A stretch of 64,000 bases of DNA from DAOQVR01 sp035341665 (GTDB taxonomy: Bacteria > Chloroflexota > Anaerolineae > JAAYZQ01). The notes below the pieces were generated by a model. The model had not been told where the DNA came from and searched no databases. It was given only the letters and a program-made list of their open reading frames with translations. The stretch covers positions 1 to 64,000 of the forward strand of contig DAOQVR010000015.1 of assembly GCA_035341665.1 (NCBI GenBank), read 5' to 3'. Shown here piece after piece: positions 43,284-51,191 of the stretch. Position numbers and translations under genes: made by a program. How positions within the stretch are numbered: position 1 is the first letter of the stretch; every line of letters begins with the position of its first letter.

Positions 43284-44024
43284 CTACAGGAGCTGCGACA
43301 GAGCCAGCAAGAGCAGGAAGCCTGACACGAATCCGAAGGTGGCTTCGTGCTCGTACCCGTGGCTGTGACTCTCCGGAATGAGCTCGTCCGACACCACGTA
43401 CAACATGGCGCCGCCCGCAAAGGCGAGGCTAAAGGGCAGGACGGCTTGGAAGAAGGTGACAAAAGAGGCTCCCACCAGGGCTGCCACCGGTTCTGCCAAG
43501 CCGGAGACGACAGCCCACGCCAGGTACTGGCGTCGAGGCATGCCACAGGCCCGGAAGGGTCCTGCAACCGCGATGCCCTCCGGGATATTGTGCAGCGCTA
43601 TGGCCAGGGCCAGCAGCAGGCCGAGCCGGGGCTGCGCCACAAAGCCTGTGCCCACCGCGAGGCCCTCGGGCAGGTTGTGCAGGGTCAATGCGGAAAAGAG
43701 AAGGATGCCGCGCCGGTAGGCCATGGGATTGGTGCACTCGAAAGAGAGGGGCTCATGCTCGTGGGGGAGCTTCCGGTCGAGCGCAAACAAGATCGCAGCG
43801 CCCGCCGCCACGCCCAGGAGGACGATCCCGGTGCCTCCCCGACCGAGTGCCTGCTGGATCAGCCCGATGGTGGCAACTGCGCTCATGACACCCGCCGCAA
43901 AGCCCAGCAGCGTGTCGTAGAGGCGCATGTCCAGCCTTGGAAGGAGCGCCACGGCTACGCCACCCAGGCCCGCGGCCAGGCCGGCAATCAAACTGAGCAG
44001 AGCCGCGGTCAGAATGCTGGTCAT
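43284..44024 (-). CDS. ZIP-family metal transporter
   Basis: A 246-residue membrane protein with about eight spans and the metal-site motifs LHNLPEGLAVG and LHNIPEGIAVA of ZIP proteins (ZupT-like), importing Zn2+, Fe2+ or related divalent metals. 15 bases after a PadR regulator gene, probably co-transcribed and metal-controlled. Confidence 0.9.
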   Translation of the reverse strand: MTSILTAALLSLIAGLAAGLGGVAVALLPRLDMRLYDTLLGFAAGVMSAVATIGLIQQALGRGGTGIVLLGVAAGAAILFALDRKLPHEHEPLSFECTNPMAYRRGILLFSALTLHNLPEGLAVGTGFVAQPRLGLLLALAIALHNIPEGIAVAGPFRACGMPRRQYLAWAVVSGLAEPVAALVGASFVTFFQAVLPFSLAFAGGAMLYVVSDELIPESHSHGYEHEATFGFVSGFLLLLALSQLL

Positions 44025-44039
44025 GGAGAGGAATAGGCC

Positions 44040-44465
44040 CTAGAGAGGCAGCCTGTCCAGCGCGCACCGCCGCGCTACTGCCTGTGGCTCGGGCGACAAC
44101 TGTCCCAGGGTCCATTCGCGCGACTGGCGCGCCTTGTCCCGCCCAGAGCGCCGGCTGACCACCTCAATCTGGGCCGGCTCTCGGCTTGCTGCCTGCGCTT
44201 CCATGGCGCCGAAGAAAGCCGCTTGCCCCGTATCAGTGCGGCCGGAGATCAACACCTCCGCGCTGCGAGTGCTATGCTGGTGCGACTCCGTCACAAAGCC
44301 ACGGTCCCGAAGTTTGGCGAGGGAGTGGCCAACCCCGGCCTTGCCGACGTCCAACCATTCGTCGACTCCTTCAGCATCGATCCGTTGGAGCAGTTCGTAG
44401 CCGTGCATCGAGCGGTCCGGCAAGAGCGCGAGCAAGTCGATCCAGGTCGTTGTCTTTGTGCTCAT
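44040..44465 (-). CDS. PadR-like helix-turn-helix regulator upstream of the ZIP transporter
   Basis: A 141-residue protein. N-terminal ~70 residues fit a PadR winged helix (LLALLPDRSMHGYELLQRID, GKAGVGHSLAKLRDRGFV). The C-terminal half is an unusual charged region. ATG 44465 is chosen from the promoter at 44476-44504, which leaves almost no leader, so the mRNA may be leaderless. Confidence 0.78.
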   Translation of the reverse strand: MSTKTTTWIDLLALLPDRSMHGYELLQRIDAEGVDEWLDVGKAGVGHSLAKLRDRGFVTESHQHSTRSAEVLISGRTDTGQAAFFGAMEAQAASREPAQIEVVSRRSGRDKARQSREWTLGQLSPEPQAVARRCALDRLPL

Positions 44466-44475
44466 CCGGTTGGCA

Positions 44476-44504
44476 AGGATACTACAGGGCGCCGCGCCGG
44501 TCAA
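44476..44504 (-). promoter_or_regulatory. Promoter of the PadR-ZIP operon
   Basis: Minus strand TTGACC (44504-44499), 17-base spacer, TATCCT (44481-44476). The expected transcription start lies only a few bases before the ATG at 44465, and no ribosome-binding site is visible. Confidence 0.72.
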
Positions 44505-44565
44505 GGACCGCCTCATCCTTTACTCAACCGCGGCAGGCAGCGTCTCGCGCATCTGTCCTAGATAC

Positions 44566-44613
44566 TTGACACCGCGCGACTCTGTGGTAGTATGTATGTG
44601 CAGAGTGCATCTA
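44566..44613 (+). promoter_or_regulatory. Promoter and candidate PadR operator (operon 1)
   Basis: TTGACA (44566-44571), 16-base spacer, TAGTAT (44588-44593), then TATGTGC-N5-GCATCTA (44595-44613) over the expected start site. The same arrangement occurs at 52408-52454 in front of a paralogous padR gene, suggesting autorepression. Confidence 0.7.
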
Positions 44614-44614
44614 G

Positions 44615-45034
44615 ATGAATCCAGAAAAGGAGATCCCGTCGGCGCCTCGAGGCTACCAAGGCTGGCAGGACCTGGGGCCCGACCAGGCGTGCCCGCGGCG
44701 CATCCAGCGCTTCCTGGAGCCTTGCCTGCTCTTACTACTGCATTGCCGGCAGGCGCATGGATATGAGCTCCTGGACGATCTCCGGCCCTTTGGGTTCGGA
44801 GAGCACCCGGCAGATCTGAGCACAGTGTATCGCATTCTGCGCGGTTTGGAGGAGCGGGGCCTTGCCGTTTCGTTCTGGGACACCAGCAATGCCGGCCCGG
44901 CGCGCCGTGAGTACCGCATTACCGAGGAAGGGGATCGCTATCTGGCCCGCTGGGTTGACGGTCTCAGAGGGACCAGCCGGATGCTCCAGTGCTTTCTCGA
45001 CAGCTATGATGCTCACATGGAGGCCCACCGGTAG
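44615..45034 (+). CDS. PadR-family transcriptional regulator (copy 1)
   Basis: A 139-residue PadR regulator: CPRRIQRFLEPCLLLLLHC, HGYELLDDL, DLSTVYRILRGLEERGL and a C-terminal dimerisation helix. Strongly similar to the 52482-52874 protein along its length. It heads the operon containing mrp and nifX, so it is the likely repressor of that operon. Confidence 0.9.
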   Translation: MNPEKEIPSAPRGYQGWQDLGPDQACPRRIQRFLEPCLLLLLHCRQAHGYELLDDLRPFGFGEHPADLSTVYRILRGLEERGLAVSFWDTSNAGPARREYRITEEGDRYLARWVDGLRGTSRMLQCFLDSYDAHMEAHR

Positions 45035-45081
45035 GGCCGGCGCATTCACAATACAAACCATTCGCAGGAAAGGTCTAGGAA

Positions 45082-46149
45082 GTGGTCACTGAAGCACAAG
45101 TCCGTGAGTCACTGGAAGGGGTCATGGACCCCGAGTTGCACAAGAGCCTGATCGAGCTGGGCATGGTGCGCCATGTGGCGATTGAGGGCCACAAGATCGA
45201 GATTACTCTGGCGCTGACAACGTTGGGCTGCCCCCTTAAGGAGCAAATCACGGGGGACGTCAAGGCGGCCGTGGGCGCGCTGGAGGGGGTGTCTCAGGTC
45301 GAGGTCACCTTGTCGGAGATGACCGAGGAGGAGAAGCGCCGGATCGGCATCGGTGTCCCCCAAAAGGGCGCCGCGGAAGACCTGAACGTCATCCGCCGCG
45401 TCATTGCCGTCATGAGCGGCAAGGGTGGGGTCGGCAAGTCGCTCGTCAGTGGACTGCTGGCCCTCGCCCTCCGCCGGATGGGGCACCAGGTCGGCATCCT
45501 CGACGCCGACATCACGGGACCCTCTATCCCCAAGATGTTCTTCCCCAACGGGGCGACTCTGGGTCACAGCCCACTGGGCCCCATGCCACCTCAGAGCCGT
45601 GAGGGGATCCGCATCATGTCGATCAACCTCCTTCTGGAACAGGAAGACCAGGCCGTGATTTGGCGCGGACCGCTCGTCAGCGGGGCGATCAAGCAGTTCT
45701 GGGGCGACATCTTCTGGGGCACGCTCGACTATATGGTGGTGGACCTTCCTCCCGGAACGTCCGATGCGTCCCTGACCGTGATGCAGTCGCTGCCTATCTC
45801 GGGTATCGTGCTGGTCAGCTCACCTCAGGACCTGGCCGGCATGGTCGTTCGCAAGGCTGCCAACATGGCCCGCCAGATGAACACCCCAATCTTGGGCCTG
45901 GTCGAGAACATGAGTTACTTCGAGTGCCCTGACACGGGCAAGCGGTACGACATTTTCGGGCCCAGCCATGCCGAGGATACGGCTCAGCGCATTGGCGTGC
46001 CCTTCCTGGGGCGCCTGCCGATCGATCCCGAGATTGCCCGCCTCTGCGACACGGGGCGTATCGAGGAGTACTCGGCTGACACCTTCGCCCCAATGGCCAG
46101 GGACCTGGTTGCGGGGCTGCCTGTGGCCGGTCGTCACTTGGCCGACTAA
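45082..46149 (+). CDS. mrp: Mrp/ApbC-family P-loop ATPase
   Basis: A 355-residue protein: N-terminal MIP18/DUF59 domain (~1-85), then a MinD-like ATPase with Walker A SGKGGVGKS (near 112) and DLPPGTSDA. Mrp/Nbp35 proteins carry Fe-S clusters. The usual C-terminal CxxC appears as ECPDTGKRYDIFG, with only one Cys, as in many anaerobe homologues. Start GTG 45082 after AGGA. Between padR and nifX-type genes. Confidence 0.93.
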   Translation: MVTEAQVRESLEGVMDPELHKSLIELGMVRHVAIEGHKIEITLALTTLGCPLKEQITGDVKAAVGALEGVSQVEVTLSEMTEEEKRRIGIGVPQKGAAEDLNVIRRVIAVMSGKGGVGKSLVSGLLALALRRMGHQVGILDADITGPSIPKMFFPNGATLGHSPLGPMPPQSREGIRIMSINLLLEQEDQAVIWRGPLVSGAIKQFWGDIFWGTLDYMVVDLPPGTSDASLTVMQSLPISGIVLVSSPQDLAGMVVRKAANMARQMNTPILGLVENMSYFECPDTGKRYDIFGPSHAEDTAQRIGVPFLGRLPIDPEIARLCDTGRIEEYSADTFAPMARDLVAGLPVAGRHLAD

Positions 46150-46192
46150 TGGACGTTCGCGTTTGGTACAGAGACCAGAGAGGAGACATCCG

Positions 46193-46687
46193 ATGCGCAT
46201 AGCTGTGTCTGCGGAGAGCAAGGAGGGCCTGAACAGCGTGGTGGCACCCCACTTTGGGCGTTGCCCCTACTTTGTCCTGGTGGACCTGGCAGACGGCCAG
46301 GTGGAGGCCGTCGGCGACGTAGACAACCCCTACTACGCGGGACACGAGCCGGGCCAGGTGCCGGCTTTTGTGGCCAGCCTTGGGGCCAATGTCATGCTCA
46401 CCGGCGGCATGGGCGGCCGGGCGATCATGTTCTTCGAGCAGTTTGGCGTCGAAGGTGTCACCGGCGCCTATGGCACTGTCCGGCAGGCGATCGAGCGCTA
46501 CGTAGGCGGCCAGCTCAGAGGGGCAGCCCCCTGCAAGGAGAGTGCAGAGCACGGGCACGGCAACCTGCCCGCCGAGGGGGAGTACGAGAAGGACGAGCTG
46601 GGCCGCCTGCGCGAGGAGGCCGAGGCACTCCGCCGGCAGCTCGATGAAGTTGAGGGGAGGCTGGGCCGCCCGGCTGGCAAGTCGTAG
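46193..46687 (+). CDS. NifX/orange-protein-type cofactor-binding protein (copy 1)
   Basis: A 164-residue dinitrogenase iron-molybdenum cofactor family protein: RIAVSAESKEGLNSVVAPHFGRCPYF, GANVMLTGGMGGRAI, GAYGTVRQAIERYVGG. Residues ~130-164 form a Glu/Arg-rich coiled coil. In Desulfovibrio, orange protein (ORP) of this family binds a Mo-Cu-S cluster, and NifX/NafY bind FeMo-co precursors. Follows mrp as in orp operons. No nitrogenase genes are near. Confidence 0.9.
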   Translation: MRIAVSAESKEGLNSVVAPHFGRCPYFVLVDLADGQVEAVGDVDNPYYAGHEPGQVPAFVASLGANVMLTGGMGGRAIMFFEQFGVEGVTGAYGTVRQAIERYVGGQLRGAAPCKESAEHGHGNLPAEGEYEKDELGRLREEAEALRRQLDEVEGRLGRPAGKS

Positions 46688-46706
46688 GCAACGACTGCCA
46701 CCCGCT

Positions 46707-46730
46707 GCCCCGGCCCCCGCACACCGGGGC
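46707..46730 (+). terminator. Hairpin after nifX copy 1
   Basis: GCCCCGG (46707-46713) pairs with CCGGGGC (46724-46730), 20 bases after the stop. No T-run. It may attenuate transcription into the peroxiredoxin gene. Confidence 0.4.
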
Positions 46731-46987
46731 CATGACACTTGGGGCTATCTAGGGCCAAGTCTGTCCGTGAGCCGTCGTACAGAGCAAACCCGGCCCGTGG
46801 TCGGGCCATTCCTTGGGGAGCAGGAGGGCTCGCAGTGCAGCTTCGCTGGTGAGCGAGAAGAGGCTGCAGAAAGGGAAACAGAAGTATGGCAAAGAAAGAA
46901 GTAGATGGATGCGTCAAGCCGGTGGCAGGGCCCATCTTGAAGCTACAGGCCCCTGCCGACACAGCAGTAGCAAAGGAGACGCCACTG

Positions 46988-47584
46988 ATGACAATCGCAC
47001 GTACTGGAAAGGAAGCCCCGGATTTTGAGGCGACGGCCTACATCCAGGGCAAGGGGTTCCAGAATGTCAAGCTGTCGGACTACAAAGGTCAATGGGTGGT
47101 GCTATGCTTCTACCCCGGCGACTTTACCTTTGTCTGACCGACCGAGTTGGCGGCGGTCGCCGCCAGGTACGACCAATTCAAGGCGCTGGGCGTCGAGGTC
47201 CTGTCAGTCAGCACCGACAGCCGCTTTGTGCACAAGATCTGGCAGGAGGAAGAGCTGTCGAAGATGGTGGAGGGCGGCGTGCCCTTCCCCATGGTGTCCG
47301 ATGGCGGTGGTCGGATCGGGACTGTCTACGGGGTCTACGACGAGGCAGCGGGTGTGGACATCCGCGGCCGCTTCATCATCGATCCCGATTTCGTCATCCG
47401 GGCTACGGAAGTACTGACCCCAGAGGTCGGCCGCAACCCCGACGAGCTGATCCGCCAGATCAAAGCCTTCCAGCACAACCGCGCCACGGGCGAGGTGATG
47501 CCGTCCGGCTGGCTTCCCGGCGAAAAGACCCTCAAGCCCGGGCCCGCCCTCGTCGGCAAAGTCTGGAAGGAGTGGAAGCCCTAA
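46988..47584 (+). CDS. prxU: Selenocysteine peroxiredoxin (AhpC/Prx family)
   Basis: A 198-residue peroxiredoxin when TGA at 47135-47137 is read as Sec50 in FYPGDFTFVUPTEL; Cys-type enzymes read FTFVCPTEL. It reduces peroxides. ATG 46988 is favoured by AAAGGAGAC upstream; an in-frame ATG at 46886 would add 34 residues. The C-terminal segment reads GEVMPSGWLPGEKTLKP, where 2-Cys AhpC enzymes have GEVCP, so the resolving cysteine is missing. Located inside the NifX cluster, perhaps protecting metal-sulfur cofactors. Confidence 0.92.
47135..47165 (+). promoter_or_regulatory. Sec UGA codon and SECIS hairpin of prxU
   Basis: 10 bases after the UGA (47135-47137), TGGCGGC (47148-47154) pairs with GCCGCCA (47159-47165) around the tetraloop GGUC. 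Matches the bacterial SECIS consensus. Confidence 0.92.
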
Positions 47585-47618
47585 GCAAGCCCGCCCGCAC
47601 TGCGAGTCCTGTTCCCCA

Positions 47619-47649
47619 GCGGGGGCTGGGGCCGACTCCCGGCCCCCGC
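47619..47649 (+). terminator. Hairpin after prxU
   Basis: GCGGGGGC (47619-47626) pairs with GCCCCCGC (47642-47649) between prxU and the HAD gene. No T-run. Confidence 0.4.
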
Positions 47650-47669
47650 GCACAATTCCTCTGGACGCG

Positions 47670-48143
47670 ATGATGATACACCTTGACATCCCAGGGCGCG
47701 GGCCGCTTGCCCTGGACCACCTCCTCCTCGACCTGAACGGAACCCTTGCCCTGGATGGTCAGCTTCTGCCCGGCGTTTCCAGCAGGTTGGCTGCCCTGTC
47801 GTCGGCAGTCACCATTCATCTCCTTACAGCTGACACCGCTGGCAATGCTGCTCCGATCGCTGATCGGCTGGGTATTCCCCTGTCCCGCATCAAGTCTGGG
47901 GATGAGGCACGCCAGAAGCAGGCATTCATCGAGTGGTTGGGGGCCGATCGCGTGGTCGCCATCGGCAATGGGGCCAATGATGCCGAGATGCTGTCGGCTG
48001 CGGCTTTGGGTATCGCCGTCCTGGGGCCAGAGGGGCTGGCGACCGCAGCGCTGCGGGGCGCCGACCTGGTGGTGAGCCGAGTCGAGGACGCACTGGATCT
48101 CCTGCTCTATCCTCGGCGGCTCGTCGCCACGCTGCGGCGGTGA
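47670..48143 (+). CDS. HAD-superfamily soluble P-type-ATPase-like protein
   Basis: A 157-residue HAD protein resembling the soluble P-type ATPase group (COG4087). Motif I is LLLDLNGTLALDG, with Asn in place of the second Asp of DxD, as in P-type ATPases (DKTGT-like chemistry). Later motif GNGANDAEML supplies acidic metal ligands. Substrate unknown. Confidence 0.82.
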   Translation: MMIHLDIPGRGPLALDHLLLDLNGTLALDGQLLPGVSSRLAALSSAVTIHLLTADTAGNAAPIADRLGIPLSRIKSGDEARQKQAFIEWLGADRVVAIGNGANDAEMLSAAALGIAVLGPEGLATAALRGADLVVSRVEDALDLLLYPRRLVATLRR

Positions 48144-48167
48144 GTATCGGCAGACAGAGGTGAGCCA

Positions 48168-48647
48168 GTGAGCATGGTCTATAAGCCAATCGGCATCATT
48201 CACTCGCCCTTTCTGGGCGTCGAGAACATGCCCATCCAGCCGGTGGGCGCGGTCGGGATTCGTGGAGAGGTGGAGCTCTTCACCGAGTACGCTCCCGGCC
48301 TCCAGGACTTGGAGGGCTTTTCGCACATCATATTGCTGTATCACTTCCATCGAGCCGCGCAGCCGAGGCTGATCGTCATGCCTTTCCTCGACTCGGTGCC
48401 GCATGGGGTCTTTGCGACCCGCGCCCCTGCCCGCCCCAACCCGATCGGCCTCTCTGTGGTGAGGCTCCTGGGCAGGGATCGGAATCTGCTCCAGATTGAG
48501 AATGTGGATGTCCTGGACGGCACCCCGCTACTGGACATCAAGCCTTATGCGCCCGACTTCGATCATTACGAGGTGCAGAGCACGGGGTGGCTTGCGTCTG
48601 CCAGGGACAAGGCGAAAGATCAGAGGTCTGATGATCGCTTTCGGTAG
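48168..48647 (+). CDS. trmO: tRNA (N6-threonylcarbamoyladenosine37-N6)-methyltransferase TrmO family
   Basis: A 159-residue TsaA/TrmO protein: YKPIGIIHSPF, LEGFSHIILLYHFHRA, TRAPARPNPIGLSVVRLL and IKPYAPDFD. E. coli TrmO methylates t6A37. In anaerobes TrmO-like proteins often sit near metal-cofactor genes and may have other substrates, so the exact role here is less sure than the fold. GTG/ATG start at 48168. Confidence 0.87.
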   Translation: MSMVYKPIGIIHSPFLGVENMPIQPVGAVGIRGEVELFTEYAPGLQDLEGFSHIILLYHFHRAAQPRLIVMPFLDSVPHGVFATRAPARPNPIGLSVVRLLGRDRNLLQIENVDVLDGTPLLDIKPYAPDFDHYEVQSTGWLASARDKAKDQRSDDRFR

Positions 48648-48744
48648 GTTGAGACGGGCCGGCGCAGAAGCCTACCAGCCTCTTCTATCTGGGGAAGGGG
48701 CATCAGGTCGTCCGGAGCTGGACACGTTTGCCAAGTAGGCGAAG

Positions 48745-49152
48745 CTAGCGCTGGTAGAGCGCACGCCAGTCGTGCAGGTCCAGCTTGGCCCGCCGCCGAT
48801 AGTCCTCGATGGCGTGGCGCAGGGCCGTTGCTGCCAGATTGGAGCAGTGCATCTTGGGCTCTGGGAGCCCTCCCAGGGCCTGCGCCACTTCCTCGTCTGT
48901 CAACTGGGCCGCCTGCTCGACGGTCCTGCCGGTCGCCAGCTCTGTAGCAATGCTGCAGGTGGCAATCGCCGCGCCGCAGCCCTGCACCAGGAACTTGACC
49001 TCGGCCAGACGTCCGTCGCGCACACGGATGGTCATAACCGCCACATCACCGCAGCTGAAATCCCCACTCTCGCCACGCCCGTCAAACCCCTCGATGAATC
49101 CAACATTGCGCGGTTGAAGCGCGTGATCCCGCACGGTGTCAGAGTACTCCAT
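48745..49152 (-). CDS. NifU/IscU-like Fe-S scaffold protein
   Basis: A 135-residue NifU N-terminal-type domain: YSDTVRDHALQPRNVG, Cys ligands in FSCGDVAV, QGCGAAIATCS and MHCSNLAA. Family members assemble [2Fe-2S]/[4Fe-4S] clusters. It follows the radical SAM gene by 3 bases on the minus strand. Confidence 0.9.
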   Translation of the reverse strand: MEYSDTVRDHALQPRNVGFIEGFDGRGESGDFSCGDVAVMTIRVRDGRLAEVKFLVQGCGAAIATCSIATELATGRTVEQAAQLTDEEVAQALGGLPEPKMHCSNLAATALRHAIEDYRRRAKLDLHDWRALYQR

Positions 49153-49155
49153 GGT

Positions 49156-50112
49156 TCAAGTCTCCTGTCGGAATTCTGCCCTGAGTGTTCGCAGATAGAA
49201 CATGTGACCGCCGTGCTCTAGCTCGGTGAGCTTGCCCTGCGCGACCATCCGGCGGACTACCGGCCACCCCTCCCCTGCCCGGGTCAGGTACTCCCCAACG
49301 GCGTCCTCACGCATGGGGTGTACGGAGGTGATGCTCAGCAAGTCCCTCTCGACGTCCCCTGTGAAAGAAAAGTCATTGCCCTCGTAGCCGATCAGATACT
49401 CCACCTGCTCCACTCTCTCCTGGAAAGTGCAAAAGGCCCGATGGAGCGCCTGCTCATCGGGCACTCTTGCCCAGGCCTCCGCCGGCGGCCGGTTCGGGAT
49501 AGACAGATAGGCCCGATCCGGACGCAGGCGGGACACAAAATCGGCCGTCTTCTCGATCTGCTCGTCACCGTCGTTGATGCCGGCCACGAGCATCGTCTCC
49601 GTCACCAGTATGCCGCGGTAGTCCCTGGCGAAAGCTTCCACTCCCCTCAGGATCGAGTCGAGTGCCAAGCTGCCGTGCGGCCGATCGATTCGCCGCCATG
49701 CTTCTTCTTGGACGCTGTCCACTTTCACCGAGACCCAATCCGCGGACATCAGGTCTTGCCTCACGTCCCATCGCCAGATGAGTGAGCCATTGGTAATCAC
49801 CGCGATCGGGAGTCCGAGTGGCCTGAGCAGTTCTATCTCCCGGCGTAGATGAATGTCCAGCGTCGGCTCGCCATCAGGAACAAAGGTAAGGTAGTCGATG
49901 GCCTCCCCTCTCTCTTGGGCCATGGTGACCTTCGTCCGTACGGCACATGTGACTCGGCCTGGATCGTAGAAGGCCTCCCTCACCGCCTGCAGCCTGAGGG
50001 TGCGCCCTAGCTGGCAATAGGCGCACGCGTAGGTGCAGATCTTGGGCGGGATGTTGTTGATCCCCAGGCTTCGCCCCAGTCGCCGAGAGGGCACCGGACC
50101 AAACACGATCAT
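49156..50112 (-). CDS. Radical SAM protein with C-terminal winged-helix-like region
   Basis: A 318-residue radical SAM enzyme: VPSRRLGRSLGIN N-terminus and cluster motif CTYACAYCQ (CxxxCxxC), DGEPTLD, ITNGSL; C-terminal ~70 residues look like a winged helix. Related to the COG0731-type enzymes of unknown substrate. ATG 50112 is favoured, with an alternative five codons upstream. Operon partner of a NifU-like protein. Confidence 0.85.
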   Translation of the reverse strand: MIVFGPVPSRRLGRSLGINNIPPKICTYACAYCQLGRTLRLQAVREAFYDPGRVTCAVRTKVTMAQERGEAIDYLTFVPDGEPTLDIHLRREIELLRPLGLPIAVITNGSLIWRWDVRQDLMSADWVSVKVDSVQEEAWRRIDRPHGSLALDSILRGVEAFARDYRGILVTETMLVAGINDGDEQIEKTADFVSRLRPDRAYLSIPNRPPAEAWARVPDEQALHRAFCTFQERVEQVEYLIGYEGNDFSFTGDVERDLLSITSVHPMREDAVGEYLTRAGEGWPVVRRMVAQGKLTELEHGGHMFYLRTLRAEFRQET

Positions 50113-50266
50113 GTGCCAATACCTCATGCCCTTTACGAGGGGCACTGTCACCCCCAGCTGTTCGCTCCGGATGGCAACCCAGGCCTGCTTGCACACCACC
50201 GCACCATGAGATACAATCCGTTTACCGAGCGGCTGGCAGGATGCCCGTCCTTCCGACCGGCTTGGG

Positions 50267-50313
50267 CCTCGGGGCGGATGCTCAACCGCGCGGAAAAGCC
50301 GTCCGCCCCGAGG
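50267..50313 (-). terminator. Hairpin downstream of the DUF5320 gene
   Basis: CCTCGGGGCGGA (50267-50278) pairs perfectly with TCCGCCCCGAGG (50302-50313), 20 bases past the DUF5320 stop on the minus strand. The 220-base gap it lies in holds no gene. Confidence 0.6.
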
Positions 50314-50332
50314 GTGCTGCTCGACAGTCCCG

Positions 50333-50692
50333 TTACTTCTCCTGGCCGAGCTCTTCGATGCGCTGGCTGATGGCGTCTAGCTGCTGCTTCAGCCATTCAG
50401 CCTGCTGCCGAAGGAGCGCGGCTTCCTCTTCACGGCCTGGGGCCGGTGCGACAGGGACAGAGCCCCACGCCGGCCCACGGCCCGACCGGGCCCAACCCGG
50501 TACGCCGGTGGCATGAAACCAGTACCGGTTCCGCCATCCTCGGCCTCCGCCGCCCCGTCCCCGGCCCAGCGCAAGGCCGCGGCCCGGACCAGGGAACGCC
50601 CAACCGGGTGCATCGTAGCCGGCGCAGTAGCCGGCTCCACGTCCGGTCCTGGGTCCCATGCCCGTGGGTCCCGTTCCATCTCCTGCAGGCAT
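50333..50692 (-). CDS. DUF5320-type Gly/Arg-rich small protein
   Basis: A 119-residue protein: MPAGDGTGPTGMGPRTGRGAG start, Gly/Arg-rich body (GRGLALGRGRGGGGRGW) and C-terminal coiled coil (EEEAALLRQQAEWLKQQLDA). DUF5320 proteins are frequent companions of NifX/MinD clusters in anaerobes. ATG 50692 follows AAAGGAGG. Function unknown. Confidence 0.83.
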   Translation of the reverse strand: MPAGDGTGPTGMGPRTGRGAGYCAGYDAPGWAFPGPGRGLALGRGRGGGGRGWRNRYWFHATGVPGWARSGRGPAWGSVPVAPAPGREEEAALLRQQAEWLKQQLDAISQRIEELGQEK

Positions 50693-50713
50693 CTCACTCA
50701 CCTCCTTTCTTTC

Positions 50714-51151
50714 CTAGTCATACGCTCGTCGTGTTTCCTCATCGGTCAGGACATGCCGGATGAGCCGCTGCCACTGGGCCGATTGCCACGTCCCTAACGT
50801 CCCGTGGGTCAGGTAATAGTTCTGCGGGATTGGGTGGGTGCCGACCACCACCTCCAGGCCATACTTTGCCGGGATGAACTCGCAGAAAGCCTGCAGGCGT
50901 GGGCACGGTGGGTAGCCAACCACCAAGCCCGTCGCCAAGTGAACCACTTCTGCGCCGTTCTTCTTCATCTCGGCAGGGGTGTATTCGACGTTGCCGCCCG
51001 GACAGCCCCCACAGGTGGTATAGCCCACTAGCTCGACCTCTTCGCCCTTGTATTGGGCGAAGGCCCCTTCCCGGTTGCGCAGCGAGCGCAAGCACTTGCC
51101 CCCGGCACACGTATGGTAGCGGTTGCAGATGATAATCCCGATCTTTTTCAC
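50714..51151 (-). CDS. CGGC-domain protein
   Basis: A 145-residue CGGC-domain protein: IIICNRYHTCAGGKCLRS, YTTCGGCPGGN, GYPPCPRL. The conserved Cys residues suggest metal or cluster binding. Start GTG 51151. In the minus-strand operon padR3-DUF364-CGGC-DUF5320. Confidence 0.88.
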   Translation of the reverse strand: MKKIGIIICNRYHTCAGGKCLRSLRNREGAFAQYKGEEVELVGYTTCGGCPGGNVEYTPAEMKKNGAEVVHLATGLVVGYPPCPRLQAFCEFIPAKYGLEVVVGTHPIPQNYYLTHGTLGTWQSAQWQRLIRHVLTDEETRRAYD

Positions 51152-51191
51152 AGTACGTTCCTCTGCTCTCCTCTGTTACGTTTCCGCGCCT

